A stretch of DNA of 22,617 nt from Bacteroidota bacterium (lineage in GTDB: Bacteria; Bacteroidota; Bacteroidia; Chitinophagales; Chitinophagaceae). The notes under the pieces were generated by a model. It worked only from the letters and a program-made list of their open reading frames with translations. It made no database searches and was not told where the DNA came from. Positions 6,262 through 13,712 of the stretch are shown here, piece by piece (the first letter of the stretch is position 1; each line of letters starts with the position of its first letter). The position numbers were made by a program, and so were the translations under genes. The stretch covers positions 1 through 22,617 of the forward strand of contig JAEYOL010000251.1 in assembly GCA_023411775.1 (NCBI GenBank), written 5' to 3'.

Positions 6262-7434
6262 CTAAATGTATTTTAACCACCATTGTGTATGCTGCGACTT
6301 GTATTTGTTATACCAGCGACATGGTAAATACAAAATCGCTACCACCGAAATCCAGATCAGGTACACAACCCAAAGCGGGTAACCGAATTGGGAGGGTCGG
6401 AAAAGGAAAGGTGATTGCGGTTCAGAAATTTGGTCTACTGTATGATTCGATGCGAAGAAGACGATGACCAGCAATGTGTGAAGCAAATAAAAATGCAGTA
6501 TATAATAAAAGAAAGGTACCCGCCCATACACCGATACCACCCGTGTCCAGCCGGCGCGAATATATTCCAACAGCGAAAGCAGGATCAGGGACGGGCCGAT
6601 CGTCATGCAGGAAAACTGCAGAGATGGCGGGTATTTACTGGTATTTAAAAATGAATACAGCGTGTTGCCATCCCATGTGCCGGGATCCCCATAACCACGG
6701 GCTAATCGCAATACTATAAATAAAAGGGTCGCCACGGTGCCCGTGATCAGCAGTAATCGTTGTCTTTTTTTTGCCGGAAAATCTTTTTGAAACCAAACAC
6801 CCATGCAATACCCGAGCAGCATCAAACCCGTCCACGGAAGGATGGCGTAAAATATGCCGATTGTATGCGTGCCGTCGAGCGGTAAAAACAGGCCCCGGGT
6901 GGTAAACAGCGTCCCCACCAGGTAAGCAAGCGTGCCGTTTGCCGGGGGATTGGAATAATCCAGGATATTATGCCCGAGCACCAGCAGGATGCCGGCCCAA
7001 AACACCACCTTATAAGATATTCGCATCAGCAAACCAAGTACGATCATGCTCCAGCCAATAGCCCAGATGACCTGCAGAATGATAAAGTTGAAAAAAGGGT
7101 TGAAAGTAAGCCCCAAAGTTACCAGGGTAACCTCGGCTATAACCAGCCAGGCGCCTCTTTTCATGAGGAATGCACCGGCTTCTGCTTTTGTTTTTTTCCG
7201 GGATGAAAGCCAGGCCGATAGCCCGGACAGGAATACAAAGCCAGGCGCGCAATAATGCGTAATAAAACGGGTAAAAAACAATGCCGGGGTGGTGGTGGCG
7301 GGATCCAGCGGATCGGCGGTCATTGCTGTAATATGGAAGAAATCCCGGGTATGATCGAGGGCCATAATGATCATAATCAATCCCCTAAGGATGTCAATTG
7401 ACGCCACGCGATAGGTGGAAGCAGTCGGGGTCAT
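6262..7434 (-). CDS. DUF1624 / HGSNAT-like multi-pass membrane protein, putative acyltransferase
   Basis: The 390-residue integral membrane protein starts with the family signature RVASIDILRGLIMIIMALDHTRDFFH, in which the Asp-His pair follows the first membrane helix as in heparan-alpha-glucosaminide N-acetyltransferase-like (DUF1624/YeiB) proteins. About ten hydrophobic segments follow, with conserved-looking loops such as HYCAPGFVFLSGLSAWL and GRVPFFYYILHFYLLH. The family is thought to transfer acyl groups across the membrane to a glycan or similar acceptor; the substrate here is unknown. Length is usual for the short bacterial form. It is transcribed divergently from the SGNH hydrolase gene at 7562. 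SGNH esterases and membrane acyltransferases can act on the same acyl decoration, so a shared role is possible but not shown. Confidence 0.85.
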   Translation of the reverse strand: MTPTASTYRVASIDILRGLIMIIMALDHTRDFFHITAMTADPLDPATTTPALFFTRFITHYCAPGFVFLSGLSAWLSSRKKTKAEAGAFLMKRGAWLVIAEVTLVTLGLTFNPFFNFIILQVIWAIGWSMIVLGLLMRISYKVVFWAGILLVLGHNILDYSNPPANGTLAYLVGTLFTTRGLFLPLDGTHTIGIFYAILPWTGLMLLGYCMGVWFQKDFPAKKRQRLLLITGTVATLLFIVLRLARGYGDPGTWDGNTLYSFLNTSKYPPSLQFSCMTIGPSLILLSLLEYIRAGWTRVVSVYGRVPFFYYILHFYLLHTLLVIVFFASNHTVDQISEPQSPFLFRPSQFGYPLWVVYLIWISVVAILYLPCRWYNKYKSQHTQWWLKYI

Positions 7435-7561
7435 ATCCGTAAATTATAACAATTTAATATAGAACTGCATTCTGTTTAAATAAAAGTGCAGTTCACGCAT
7501 TTCTTTTAACGTTGGACCTTCAAATAAAATAATTTGCACCCGGTTTAAACATAACGAGCGA

Positions 7562-8341
7562 ATGAAAATTCTTTTTATTGGAGATAGTTTAGTGAAAGGC
7601 AAAAAAGGGGTGGACTGGGTCAAATGGCTCGCTTCGAAAAATCCGGGATGGACAGTTGACAATGCGGGAGTTGAAGGTGAAACCCTGACCCGGATCACGG
7701 AGAGGGCGTTAAAGAAGCTGGAAGCATCGGCCTATGATATGGTTTTTTTCGAGGCTGGCCTCACGGATCTCCTGGCGCCTGAAATAGGTAAAAGGAATTT
7801 ACTATTCAGGCAAAAATTCGCCGGATGTGACAAAGAAACTCTTGACAACCCTGCCGCTTTCGAACAGGCTTACCGTGCCGCGATCGACAGTATTAAACAA
7901 AGAACTAATGGCACAGTCCTTATCGCTACGCTGGGTTGCATATGTGAAGACCTGGACGCGCCCATCAATAAAAAACGGGCTTCGTACAATGCCATAATAC
8001 GTGACATCGCCATTGAAACCGGATGCGGACTGGTAGACGCGGGCGCGGTATTTGACGGCTATCTCCGTCGTTGCCGCACCAGGGCTTACCTGATGGAGGG
8101 ATACTGGAATACCTGTTACCTGGACGGATTTCAGTGCCGGGTACTTGGTTGTCCCGACCAGTTAAGCAGGAAAAGAAAGCTGCACCTAACCATCGATGGC
8201 GTGCACCTCAATAGCCGCGGTGCCAATCTTTACCGGGATGAAACGGAACGACAGATAAAAGCCGTGATGATCGATATTGCTTCGTCAACCGGTTTTTCTA
8301 ATTCCACAACATCTTTATCACATCCACGGCATGCGAGCTGA
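7562..8341 (+). CDS. SGNH/GDSL-family hydrolase
   Basis: This 259-residue esterase-like protein has no signal peptide. Block I is IGDSL with the nucleophile Ser9. Block II is NAGVEGET with the oxyanion Gly near 36. Block V is DGVHLNSRGANLY with Asp212 and His215. Block III reads GLTDLL (66-71) where the family has G-x-N-D, so the oxyanion-hole Asn is replaced by Thr68. The rest is close to normal SGNH length, with a cysteine-containing insertion around 160-200. Activity on an acyl ester is likely but the substrate is unknown. It ends one base before the convergent stop of the next gene (8343) and no terminator hairpin separates them. Confidence 0.85.
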   Translation: MKILFIGDSLVKGKKGVDWVKWLASKNPGWTVDNAGVEGETLTRITERALKKLEASAYDMVFFEAGLTDLLAPEIGKRNLLFRQKFAGCDKETLDNPAAFEQAYRAAIDSIKQRTNGTVLIATLGCICEDLDAPINKKRASYNAIIRDIAIETGCGLVDAGAVFDGYLRRCRTRAYLMEGYWNTCYLDGFQCRVLGCPDQLSRKRKLHLTIDGVHLNSRGANLYRDETERQIKAVMIDIASSTGFSNSTTSLSHPRHAS

Positions 8342-8342
8342 T

Positions 8343-9482
8343 TTAATCGGTATGTTGATCAACATAGGCCGAGATCCATCCAACCTGGCCGTTTTTAACG
8401 AGATAAAATTGTTTGGTCTCATAAACCGATTTGAACTGACGCATGATCTTAAGCATCAAACCTGTGCCAGCCAGCATTGAACGTTGGTCGAATACTTTAT
8501 GCACCCGATTGATCTCAGCCGACAACGCATCTTTGTCAATCCCCGCCTGTACCTTATCGGCTAATTTACCCGCGGAAAGTGAAGCATAGTTTTTATAAAG
8601 TGTTTCGCTAAATTTCTGCACATCGTCATAGGTTACTGTCACGATAGAACTTCCTGACATTTCTGGTTTGATCAGGGTTGCCGTTGCCCAGGCAATTCCA
8701 CCACTGAATGCGATATAATCATTCATGTTGTAAGCACCGCTTGCATTCACCGCATAGATGATCTCCTGTTCTTCGGCTGCTACCAGTACACGGTACAACT
8801 GCTTATTGAAATTGTTCAGGGTTTTATCAAATTCCTCGCATCTTTTTTCTGTTGCGTTTGCTACACTTTTGGTGCCCCAGTTGAGATTGAAAAGTCTGAA
8901 GTCTTTGGTATTATCATAAGGGAAAAAGCCTCCTTTTGTATTGCCGCTTCCTATATCGATCAGGAAAGTGCTGAACCTTTTTGATTCCGGTACGATACCC
9001 AGGTGCGACAAGCGTCCTTCCTGCAAGGCATCAATTACTTCCACCTTCCGGTTGGGTTCATTGATCTTTACACGAAACGAATCGATGAGGAGTTTTATCC
9101 ATTCATTTTTCTGGTCTTTGGCGGCCTGCATCTGCACACCACTGCTGACAACAGTAAAAATATTACCGGGTGAAACACCATATTTATTTGTGGCCACATC
9201 ATAAAGGCTGCTAAGCCCTTTTAGCGTAGCATCGAAAGTGGGAGTGGAGAAAGAAATAAAATCTGTATTCACCGAGGTATCCTTCAGGATATTGAATGTA
9301 CCGTTGATCTTGGCACTTCTGCCAATTTCAAGCAGGCTCATTTTTACTCCTTTTGAACCTACTTCAATACCCGTATATAGGTCAGCGTGGTCGAAACTGG
9401 CCTGGTTAGGTTGGGCAACTAAAAAAAAATGTGCCAGCAAAAGGCTGGCGACTGATAATGTTTTCCTGTAAACACTGTGCAT
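8343..9482 (-). CDS. exported Ppx/GppA-like (ASKHA-fold) protein
   Basis: The 379-residue protein begins MHSVYRKTLSVASLLLAHFFLVAQ, a good signal peptide. The start is placed at 9482 rather than the in-frame ATG at 9587 for that reason. Two phosphate-binding motifs of the actin/hexokinase/Ppx fold follow: YTGIEVGSKGVKMSLLEI near the mature N-terminus (Ppx has D-x-G-S; here E-x-G-S) and FLIDIGSGNTKGGFF in the middle. A later FSGGIAWA may be the adenosine-side glycine motif. Known members hydrolyse polyphosphate or (p)ppGpp in the cytoplasm, so an exported version is unusual. Its true substrate is open. Confidence 0.7.
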   Translation of the reverse strand: MHSVYRKTLSVASLLLAHFFLVAQPNQASFDHADLYTGIEVGSKGVKMSLLEIGRSAKINGTFNILKDTSVNTDFISFSTPTFDATLKGLSSLYDVATNKYGVSPGNIFTVVSSGVQMQAAKDQKNEWIKLLIDSFRVKINEPNRKVEVIDALQEGRLSHLGIVPESKRFSTFLIDIGSGNTKGGFFPYDNTKDFRLFNLNWGTKSVANATEKRCEEFDKTLNNFNKQLYRVLVAAEEQEIIYAVNASGAYNMNDYIAFSGGIAWATATLIKPEMSGSSIVTVTYDDVQKFSETLYKNYASLSAGKLADKVQAGIDKDALSAEINRVHKVFDQRSMLAGTGLMLKIMRQFKSVYETKQFYLVKNGQVGWISAYVDQHTD

Positions 9483-9672
9483 GGCTGATAATATTTTCCC
9501 AATGAAAATAATGAAAACGGCCATCGCTTTTAGGGGTGTGCAAAAGCAGGGATTTTTGGTGCAAAACCATGCCTTATCCGCAGCCATGGGGCGCGGGTTT
9601 TATTATAAATCAATGAATTATTAAAGCATACCCGGGACAGGTGTTTTTGAAAATTGGGGAAAACCAGGCAAG

Positions 9673-9742
9673 TTTAGGGATTAGAAATTTGGAATTAGGA
9701 ATGGGGGCACCCCAATTCCTAATTCCTAAAAAACAAATTCCT
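9673..9742. repeat. palindromic heptamer array at the 3' end of the DUF4397 gene
   Basis: Ten 7-base steps are in register: TTTAGGG, ATTAGAA, ATTTGGA, ATTAGGA, ATGGGGG, CACCCCA, ATTCCTA, ATTCCTA, AAAAACA, AATTCCT. The left arm is ATTAGGA-like and the right arm its complement, so 9691-9702 pairs perfectly with 9715-9726. The array ends two bases before the stop codon of the minus-strand gene (9745). As RNA it would fold as a hairpin and might end transcription, although no long T-run follows it on the minus strand. Confidence 0.75.
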
Positions 9743-9744
9743 CA

Positions 9745-10491
9745 TTATTGCTCAGAGCCCAGGCTGCCATTTTCAATGTACTTTATCTGTACAGCCTTGT
9801 CCGTATCCGTACTTCCCGCTAAGCCGATCAGGAGAATAGTGTAAACTTTCCCCTGTTGCAATTCGATACTACGATTGGCATTAATATTTGAATTGTTGTT
9901 GACCGTGACAGTTACCTGTCCGGGATCAACAGCTACAAATTCCGATATTGCCGTGAACGCTGCCGGCTTGCTGACTACATTATTATTCCCTGCATTGATC
10001 GTTACCGTGGGTTGTGTTGAATCGGGGATCGCATTGATATAACGCAGATACGCTTTGCCCGTTGAAGAACTGAGGCTGTCAAAATTATCATGTGTTACAA
10101 GATTCGAATAGGAGCCATTGGCGCCTACTACAAATACAGAATAATATTTGTTGACCTCGAAATTGCCCGCGGTTTTTGCAAGAGAGGAATCAGAATTAAC
10201 ATCAAAAGACTCCAACTCGCGGTTGCCTGAGAATATACGCTGGTATACGCCTGTAAAGTTGGTATAAACCAGGGGCGCATTAGTTAAATTATTACCACCA
10301 ATCGTTATACCGATTGCCGATTTGTCGGGCACCAGGTTAAACGCCATTAATCCTGACACGGGAGTATCGGCGCCATTGTCATCATTATCAAATTTAGAGC
10401 AGGCCGCAACCAGTACAGAAACTACAAGGATAGCGCTCACCGGAAACAGGGCCGAACGGATCGAAGAAAAAAACCTTTTCATACTCATCAT
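9745..10491 (-). CDS. DUF4397-domain lipoprotein
   Basis: The 248-residue protein has a long N-terminal signal ending in the lipobox VLVAAC. From about residue 45 it shows two DUF4397-like beta repeats: LMAFNLVPDKSAIGITIGG with TNFTGVYQRIFSG, then YLRYINAIPDSTQPTVTI with FVAVDPGQVTVTV, ending LQQGKVYTILLIGL. DUF4397 domains are surface-exposed immunoglobulin-like folds common in Bacteroidota and some are adhesive; no function is assigned here. Three possible ATG starts (MMSMKRF) lie within ten bases; the last, MKRF, gives the tidiest signal peptide. The stop codon abuts the heptamer palindrome at 9673-9742. Confidence 0.85.
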   Translation of the reverse strand: MMSMKRFFSSIRSALFPVSAILVVSVLVAACSKFDNDDNGADTPVSGLMAFNLVPDKSAIGITIGGNNLTNAPLVYTNFTGVYQRIFSGNRELESFDVNSDSSLAKTAGNFEVNKYYSVFVVGANGSYSNLVTHDNFDSLSSSTGKAYLRYINAIPDSTQPTVTINAGNNNVVSKPAAFTAISEFVAVDPGQVTVTVNNNSNINANRSIELQQGKVYTILLIGLAGSTDTDKAVQIKYIENGSLGSEQ

Positions 10492-10839
10492 GTTTTTAGA
10501 ACTGTTTAAAAATTAAAAAATGAGCAGAAGTTGTGGTTGAGAAAGGCGGGGGATAGGTTGGCTCGAAGAACGGTGTCTGCAAATTTCACAAACACAGGGC
10601 GGAGTATGAGTTAAAACTATATTAACCTTATTATAAAATTCATTTAACAGATTAATGAAGGGTTGAATATATTCTTTTTGCCTGGAAACCAGGAAGTGTA
10701 TAATTTTTTAAGGAGCTAAGCCAGTTTTTTTTAGTTTTTGAGTGTTATCGCGGTTAAACTTTTCTTCCTAATAAAAAAAGAGCCGTGAATTTAGATCACG
10801 GCTCTTTATAGTAATCGGGAATTTTATTAAGAATCTGAT
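10492..10839. other. gene-free stretch between two lipoprotein genes
   Basis: AT-rich and without a credible frame. It holds the terminator at 10773-10807 and a small hairpin CCTGG/CCAGG (10681-10693), and it must contain the promoter of the DUF4397 gene. I see no clean TAnnTTTG element. Confidence 0.5.
10773..10807 (-). terminator. intrinsic terminator of the glycine-zipper lipoprotein gene
   Basis: A perfect 12-pair stem (10777-10788 with 10796-10807) with a seven-base loop is followed, on the minus strand, by a run of T formed by the A-tract at 10773-10779. It lies 33 bases after the stop at 10840. Confidence 0.9.
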
Positions 10840-11328
10840 TTAGTAACGCCCGTCTTTTTTATCTTTTGAACGTCCTATACCATATCCGACACCGCCACCA
10901 ACAACACCGCCAATAACGGCGCCGAGTGCACGGTTACGTTTATGGATAACGGCACCCAGTACAGCACCCGAACCTGCGCCGATCGCGGCTCCCTTGGCTG
11001 CCTTACTCCAGCCTTTCTTCTCAGCTGTTTTTGCCTGGTTTTCTGTTCCGGATATCATCGAGCCACTGTTGCTGCTGCTACCCGAACTACTCCTTTTCGC
11101 TGTACTGCGCGAAACAGCTGGTGCAGCGGCGGCTTCAGATTTTTTATATGCTTCGATGGCGGCCACGCGTTCATTATGCATTTTCCATTCCTGGAATTCT
11201 GCGAGACCCACTGTATCCGCATAAGATAATCCCTTAGTTGATTCCACCGGTTCAGGTTTACCGGTGCAGGCTGTAAATAAAACAGCCAGCAGAGCAACGA
11301 AACTAATAGTGTAAAAAATTTTTTTCAT
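10840..11328 (-). CDS. glycine-zipper lipoprotein
   Basis: The 162-residue protein starts MKKIFYTISFVALLAVLFTAC, a lipoprotein signal with lipobox LFTAC. A short charged segment (FQEWKMHNERVAAIEAYKKSE) and an Ala/Ser-rich linker (about 68-95) lead to a C-terminal glycine zipper, AAKGAAIGAGSGAVLGAVI and ALGAVIGGVVGGGVGYGIG, typical of YMGG/Gly-zipper proteins that pack two helices in a membrane. It ends with a basic tail, GRSKDKKDGRY. Such proteins are common cell-envelope components, often stress related; no specific role is shown here. Single-gene unit with its own terminator. Confidence 0.85.
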   Translation of the reverse strand: MKKIFYTISFVALLAVLFTACTGKPEPVESTKGLSYADTVGLAEFQEWKMHNERVAAIEAYKKSEAAAAPAVSRSTAKRSSSGSSSNSGSMISGTENQAKTAEKKGWSKAAKGAAIGAGSGAVLGAVIHKRNRALGAVIGGVVGGGVGYGIGRSKDKKDGRY

Positions 11329-11562
11329 AGTCCTTGTTTTAATTGAATAAATGAATTTCCGCCTATCGGTAAATCATAAAGAATGCCAATGCAGACTTCA
11401 ATTGTTAAGGACTGTCAAATACAATTTCCAACCCGCCTGAAATAAGCTAATTATGGAAATAGCTTTTAACATAAAGAATCAATTTCGTGGTTAGATCTAA
11501 TATCCTTTCAGCATAGAAAAAATTCGATCTTTTTTTATCAACGAATTAAACCCGTAAGCAAT
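11329..11562. other. gene-free spacer upstream of the glycine-zipper gene
   Basis: AT-rich, no credible coding frame and no obvious repeat. It should hold the promoter of the gene starting at 11328. I see no clean -7 element. Confidence 0.4.
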
Positions 11563-11587
11563 AAAAAAGTCCCGGCATTACCGGGAC
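11563..11587 (-). terminator. intrinsic terminator of the RRM gene
   Basis: GTCCCGG (11569-11575) pairs with CCGGGAC (11581-11587) over CATTA. The A-tract at 11563-11568 gives a T-run on the minus strand. It lies 39 bases beyond the stop at 11626. Confidence 0.9.
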
Positions 11588-11625
11588 CTGTATCATCTAA
11601 AATGGCTTATCTGCCAGTTGAATAA

Positions 11626-11991
11626 TTAATAGCGATTGCGATCGCGATTATTGCCGGGAGGTCTTCCACCACCTGGACGGCTGCTATAGCCGCCACCGCT
11701 GCCACGGTTGAAATTTCCACGACTGCCACCTCCGCCAGAGGGACCGGAAGTTCTTTCCTCCGCCTGCTTCACAACAAGCGGCTTTTTGCCCAATGAAATA
11801 TCATTGAGATTTTCGATAGCGTCCCTGGCCTCATCATCATTTTGCATATCCACAAATCCAAATCCCCTGCTTTTCCCGGTTTCTTTATCCATCGCCACTT
11901 TCGCGGATTTAACTACTCCAAATTTTTCAAATATTTCCATTAGTTCATCGTCATCGAGGTCGTAAGGAAGGCCTGCAACAAAAAGATTCAT
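11626..11991 (-). CDS. RRM RNA-binding protein with glycine/arginine-rich tail
   Basis: The 121-residue protein has one RNA recognition motif. RNP2 is LFVAGL (3-8) and RNP1 is RGFGFVDM (around 42-49), with the usual acidic helix DDDELMEIFEKFG between. The last ~45 residues are a Gly/Arg/Ser-rich RGG-like tail (GNFNRGSGGGYSSRPGG). This layout matches the small RRM proteins of cyanobacteria and Bacteroidota that bind RNA and are often cold- or stress-related. The start at 11991 is chosen because MNLFVAGLP places RNP2 directly after the Met, as in homologues; the frame's ATG at 12009 lies within the -7 element. Single-gene unit. Confidence 0.95.
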   Translation of the reverse strand: MNLFVAGLPYDLDDDELMEIFEKFGVVKSAKVAMDKETGKSRGFGFVDMQNDDEARDAIENLNDISLGKKPLVVKQAEERTSGPSGGGGSRGNFNRGSGGGYSSRPGGGRPPGNNRDRNRY

Positions 11992-12006
11992 ACAGTTGGT
12001 TTTAAA

Positions 12007-12014
12007 CAAAAGTA
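12007..12014 (-). promoter_or_regulatory. candidate -7 promoter element of the RRM gene
   Basis: On the minus strand the sequence is TACTTTTG, an exact match to the Bacteroidota -7 consensus TAnnTTTG. It lies 15 bases before the RRM ATG, giving a very short leader. No convincing TTTG -33 box is seen at the expected spacing. Confidence 0.4.
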
Positions 12015-12171
12015 AAGAACTTATAGCAAGGTTGTTGAGAAAATAATATGGATGGTCATTAAAATGGGTACGCTGTGTGAATAAATGCCATGAAATTTTT
12101 GTTTATGCAGGTTAAATACTAAGTGTAAACACTTGTTTGTATGGTGCAACAGGGTTGTGATTACCGACAAG

Positions 12172-12205
12172 GGCAAAAAAAAAGGAGATAGCTTAAACTA
12201 TCCCC
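12172..12205 (-). terminator. terminator-like hairpin, distal
   Basis: GGAGATAG (12184-12191) pairs with CTATCCCC (12198-12205) with one mismatch over a six-base loop. The nine-base A-tract at 12175-12183 is a T-run on the minus strand. No coding gene ends nearby; the closest minus-strand stop upstream is 308 bases away (12513). Confidence 0.65.
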
Positions 12206-12206
12206 T

Positions 12207-12401
12207 GGTGCAGGAGCGAATCGGTTAACTCCTTAACCTATGTTGATGTAGCAAGGCGCTACTGATCTTCTAAAAAAACCGTTCTCCTGTTGATACAGCA
12301 AACGGTCATTGTTTCTCAATCATTGATGGCGGATATTGGATTTCTTCAGTTTTCAAGGATTGGATATTGTATAAATTTCCTCCATCAACAGTACAAAGTA
12401 A
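12207..12401 (-). ncRNA. candidate structured RNA or long structured 3' UTR
   Basis: Read on the minus strand, a promoter-like TTACTTTG (12394-12401) with a T-rich tract 15-19 bases before it is followed by a segment with several stems. The 5' segment complementary to 12382-12390 can pair with the complement of 12323-12329, or with segments at 12288-12294 and 12241-12248. Other hairpins are GTAGC/GCTAC and GGTTAA/TTAACC before the hairpin at 12172-12205. No frame of useful length is present. It could be an independent small RNA, an attenuated leader of the RRM gene, or the 3' UTR of the DUF2911 gene. I do not recognise a known RNA family. Confidence 0.25.
12271..12306 (-). terminator. terminator-like hairpin, proximal
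   Basis: ACCGTT (12278-12283) pairs with AACGGT (12301-12306), with a nested CTGT/ACAG stem inside. The A-run at 12272-12278 forms a T-run on the minus strand. It could end the DUF2911 transcript or act as an attenuator inside the structured segment. Confidence 0.5.
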
Positions 12402-12512
12402 CGACTGTGACCAACCCAAAAAAATAGTCGTTCTTATGATTGACCTGTACTATTTCCTGAAACCGGTGTGTCGTTGTATTTACTACATATTTCCACTTAT
12501 ATTTTGACCATA

Positions 12513-13595
12513 CTACAACGCGCCAAGCTGTTTCAGGAATTTTTCAGAATTGTTTTTCACGTTGGCAGGAGGATCCAGGCTCAGGGATTTTTTGAAATTG
12601 GCAATCGCATTCTTTTTATCACCTTTAGTGAAATAAGCTTCTCCCAGGCTGTCCCAGGTGTTGGCACTTTTGGGAAACCGCTGCGTATTCAATTTGAAGA
12701 TCTCGATGGCTTTGTCGATCTCTCCATTGCCCATCAACTGGTAGCCATACACATTTAATTCAGCTTCGGTGGCCATTGCTACTGCTTCAGCCATCATTTT
12801 ATCACCCTCTGCCTGCTTACCAGTGTTTTTTAATAGGCCTGATTTGACACTCAGGGTGGCAAAACTTTTATTTTGATTAACTGCCTGGTCAATCCATTTC
12901 AAAGCCTGCTCCTGGTTGACTTTATTTTGCAATGCATAATTAGCGGCACTGGCATAGCCCTGCCAGTTAAAGCCAACAGGACCTTTCAATTCTTCTGTCG
13001 CATTGGCCATCACTATATCATCGACAGCAAATTCTATTTTCACCGGGAATTGCTTTTTTTCCCAGTTCAGCACAAGCTCTGCACCGTTCTTATCGGTATT
13101 GATAAAGTCATAGGTAAGAATTTCAGTATGTACTATATCGCGTAGCTTAATGGGAGCGCGAAGTTGATCATGCCCCGCGTCATACCAAAAGCTGCCCCAG
13201 GATCTGTGATCTTTTGAAAGGATCACTTCCCCGCTATTATCAGGATTGATTACATAAAACAAACCATATATACCAGCGGGAACCGGTTTCCCTTCCACAG
13301 TGGCATCGTGTGAGAACTCGATGGTTGTGTTCTCATTGGCACCGGCTCTCCATGGAGCTTCAGCGCCTGACCCAAATCCCTGGGCATTCCAGCCGTAAGG
13401 AACCAGTCCGCCCCATACCTGCCTTCCTTTTACGGATGGTCTAGAATAGTTGACCGTAACATTAGAAATACCGATGGTTTGAGAAACTGTAGCGCCAGGA
13501 CTTGGCGTACGCGGCGTTTTGATCCCCTGGCTATGCACTGTCATCAATGGAGCGATCAACGCAGTAGCCAGAAGACTCTTCATTAGTTTTGTCAT
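12513..13595 (-). CDS. exported DUF2911 protein with C-terminal TPR repeats
   Basis: The 360-residue protein has a signal peptide (MTKLMKSLLATALIAPLMTVHSQ). It then has the DUF2911 domain, about residues 35-190: VTVNYSRPSVKGRQVWGGL, PYGWNAQGFGSG, PWRAGANENTTIEF, VPAGIYGLFYVI and WGSFWYD are all family hallmarks. Residues ~220-360 form at least two tetratricopeptide repeats, the clearest being TWDSLGEAYFTKGDKKNAIANFKKSL written across 320-350. DUF2911 proteins are common secreted or periplasmic proteins in Bacteroidota with no known activity; the TPR part suggests protein contacts. The start could also be the second Met (MKSLLATAL). Single-gene unit with a long 3' untranslated stretch. Confidence 0.9.
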   Translation of the reverse strand: MTKLMKSLLATALIAPLMTVHSQGIKTPRTPSPGATVSQTIGISNVTVNYSRPSVKGRQVWGGLVPYGWNAQGFGSGAEAPWRAGANENTTIEFSHDATVEGKPVPAGIYGLFYVINPDNSGEVILSKDHRSWGSFWYDAGHDQLRAPIKLRDIVHTEILTYDFINTDKNGAELVLNWEKKQFPVKIEFAVDDIVMANATEELKGPVGFNWQGYASAANYALQNKVNQEQALKWIDQAVNQNKSFATLSVKSGLLKNTGKQAEGDKMMAEAVAMATEAELNVYGYQLMGNGEIDKAIEIFKLNTQRFPKSANTWDSLGEAYFTKGDKKNAIANFKKSLSLDPPANVKNNSEKFLKQLGAL

Positions 13596-13712
13596 CTCTC
13601 AATATTTAATGTAAGGAATAGGTTGACAAAATAATTTACAACGAAATTCCACCTGCCGGCGTAGAATCTATTTCAGCGGTTTATTGTAATGGCTAAAAGG
13701 GCCTGGTGGCTG

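Larger units (their letters stand above)
11992..12512. other. 521-base gene-free region with dense inverted repeats
   Basis: No credible gene on either strand. Features inside: a -7-like element (12007-12014), a palindrome AAGTGT/ACACTT (12121-12134), two minus-strand terminator-like hairpins (12172-12205 and 12271-12306), and several stems and repeats between 12241 and 12451, described separately. It separates the RRM gene from the DUF2911 gene, both on the minus strand. Confidence 0.6.

Noticed and set aside
7503..7536. Promoter of the SGNH hydrolase gene at ATAATTTG
   Set aside because: Only half of the TAnnTTTG consensus matches and no -33 box lies at proper spacing.
12207..12401. tmRNA, RNase P RNA, SRP RNA or tRNA in the large spacer
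   Set aside because: None of the hallmark sequences of these RNAs is present.
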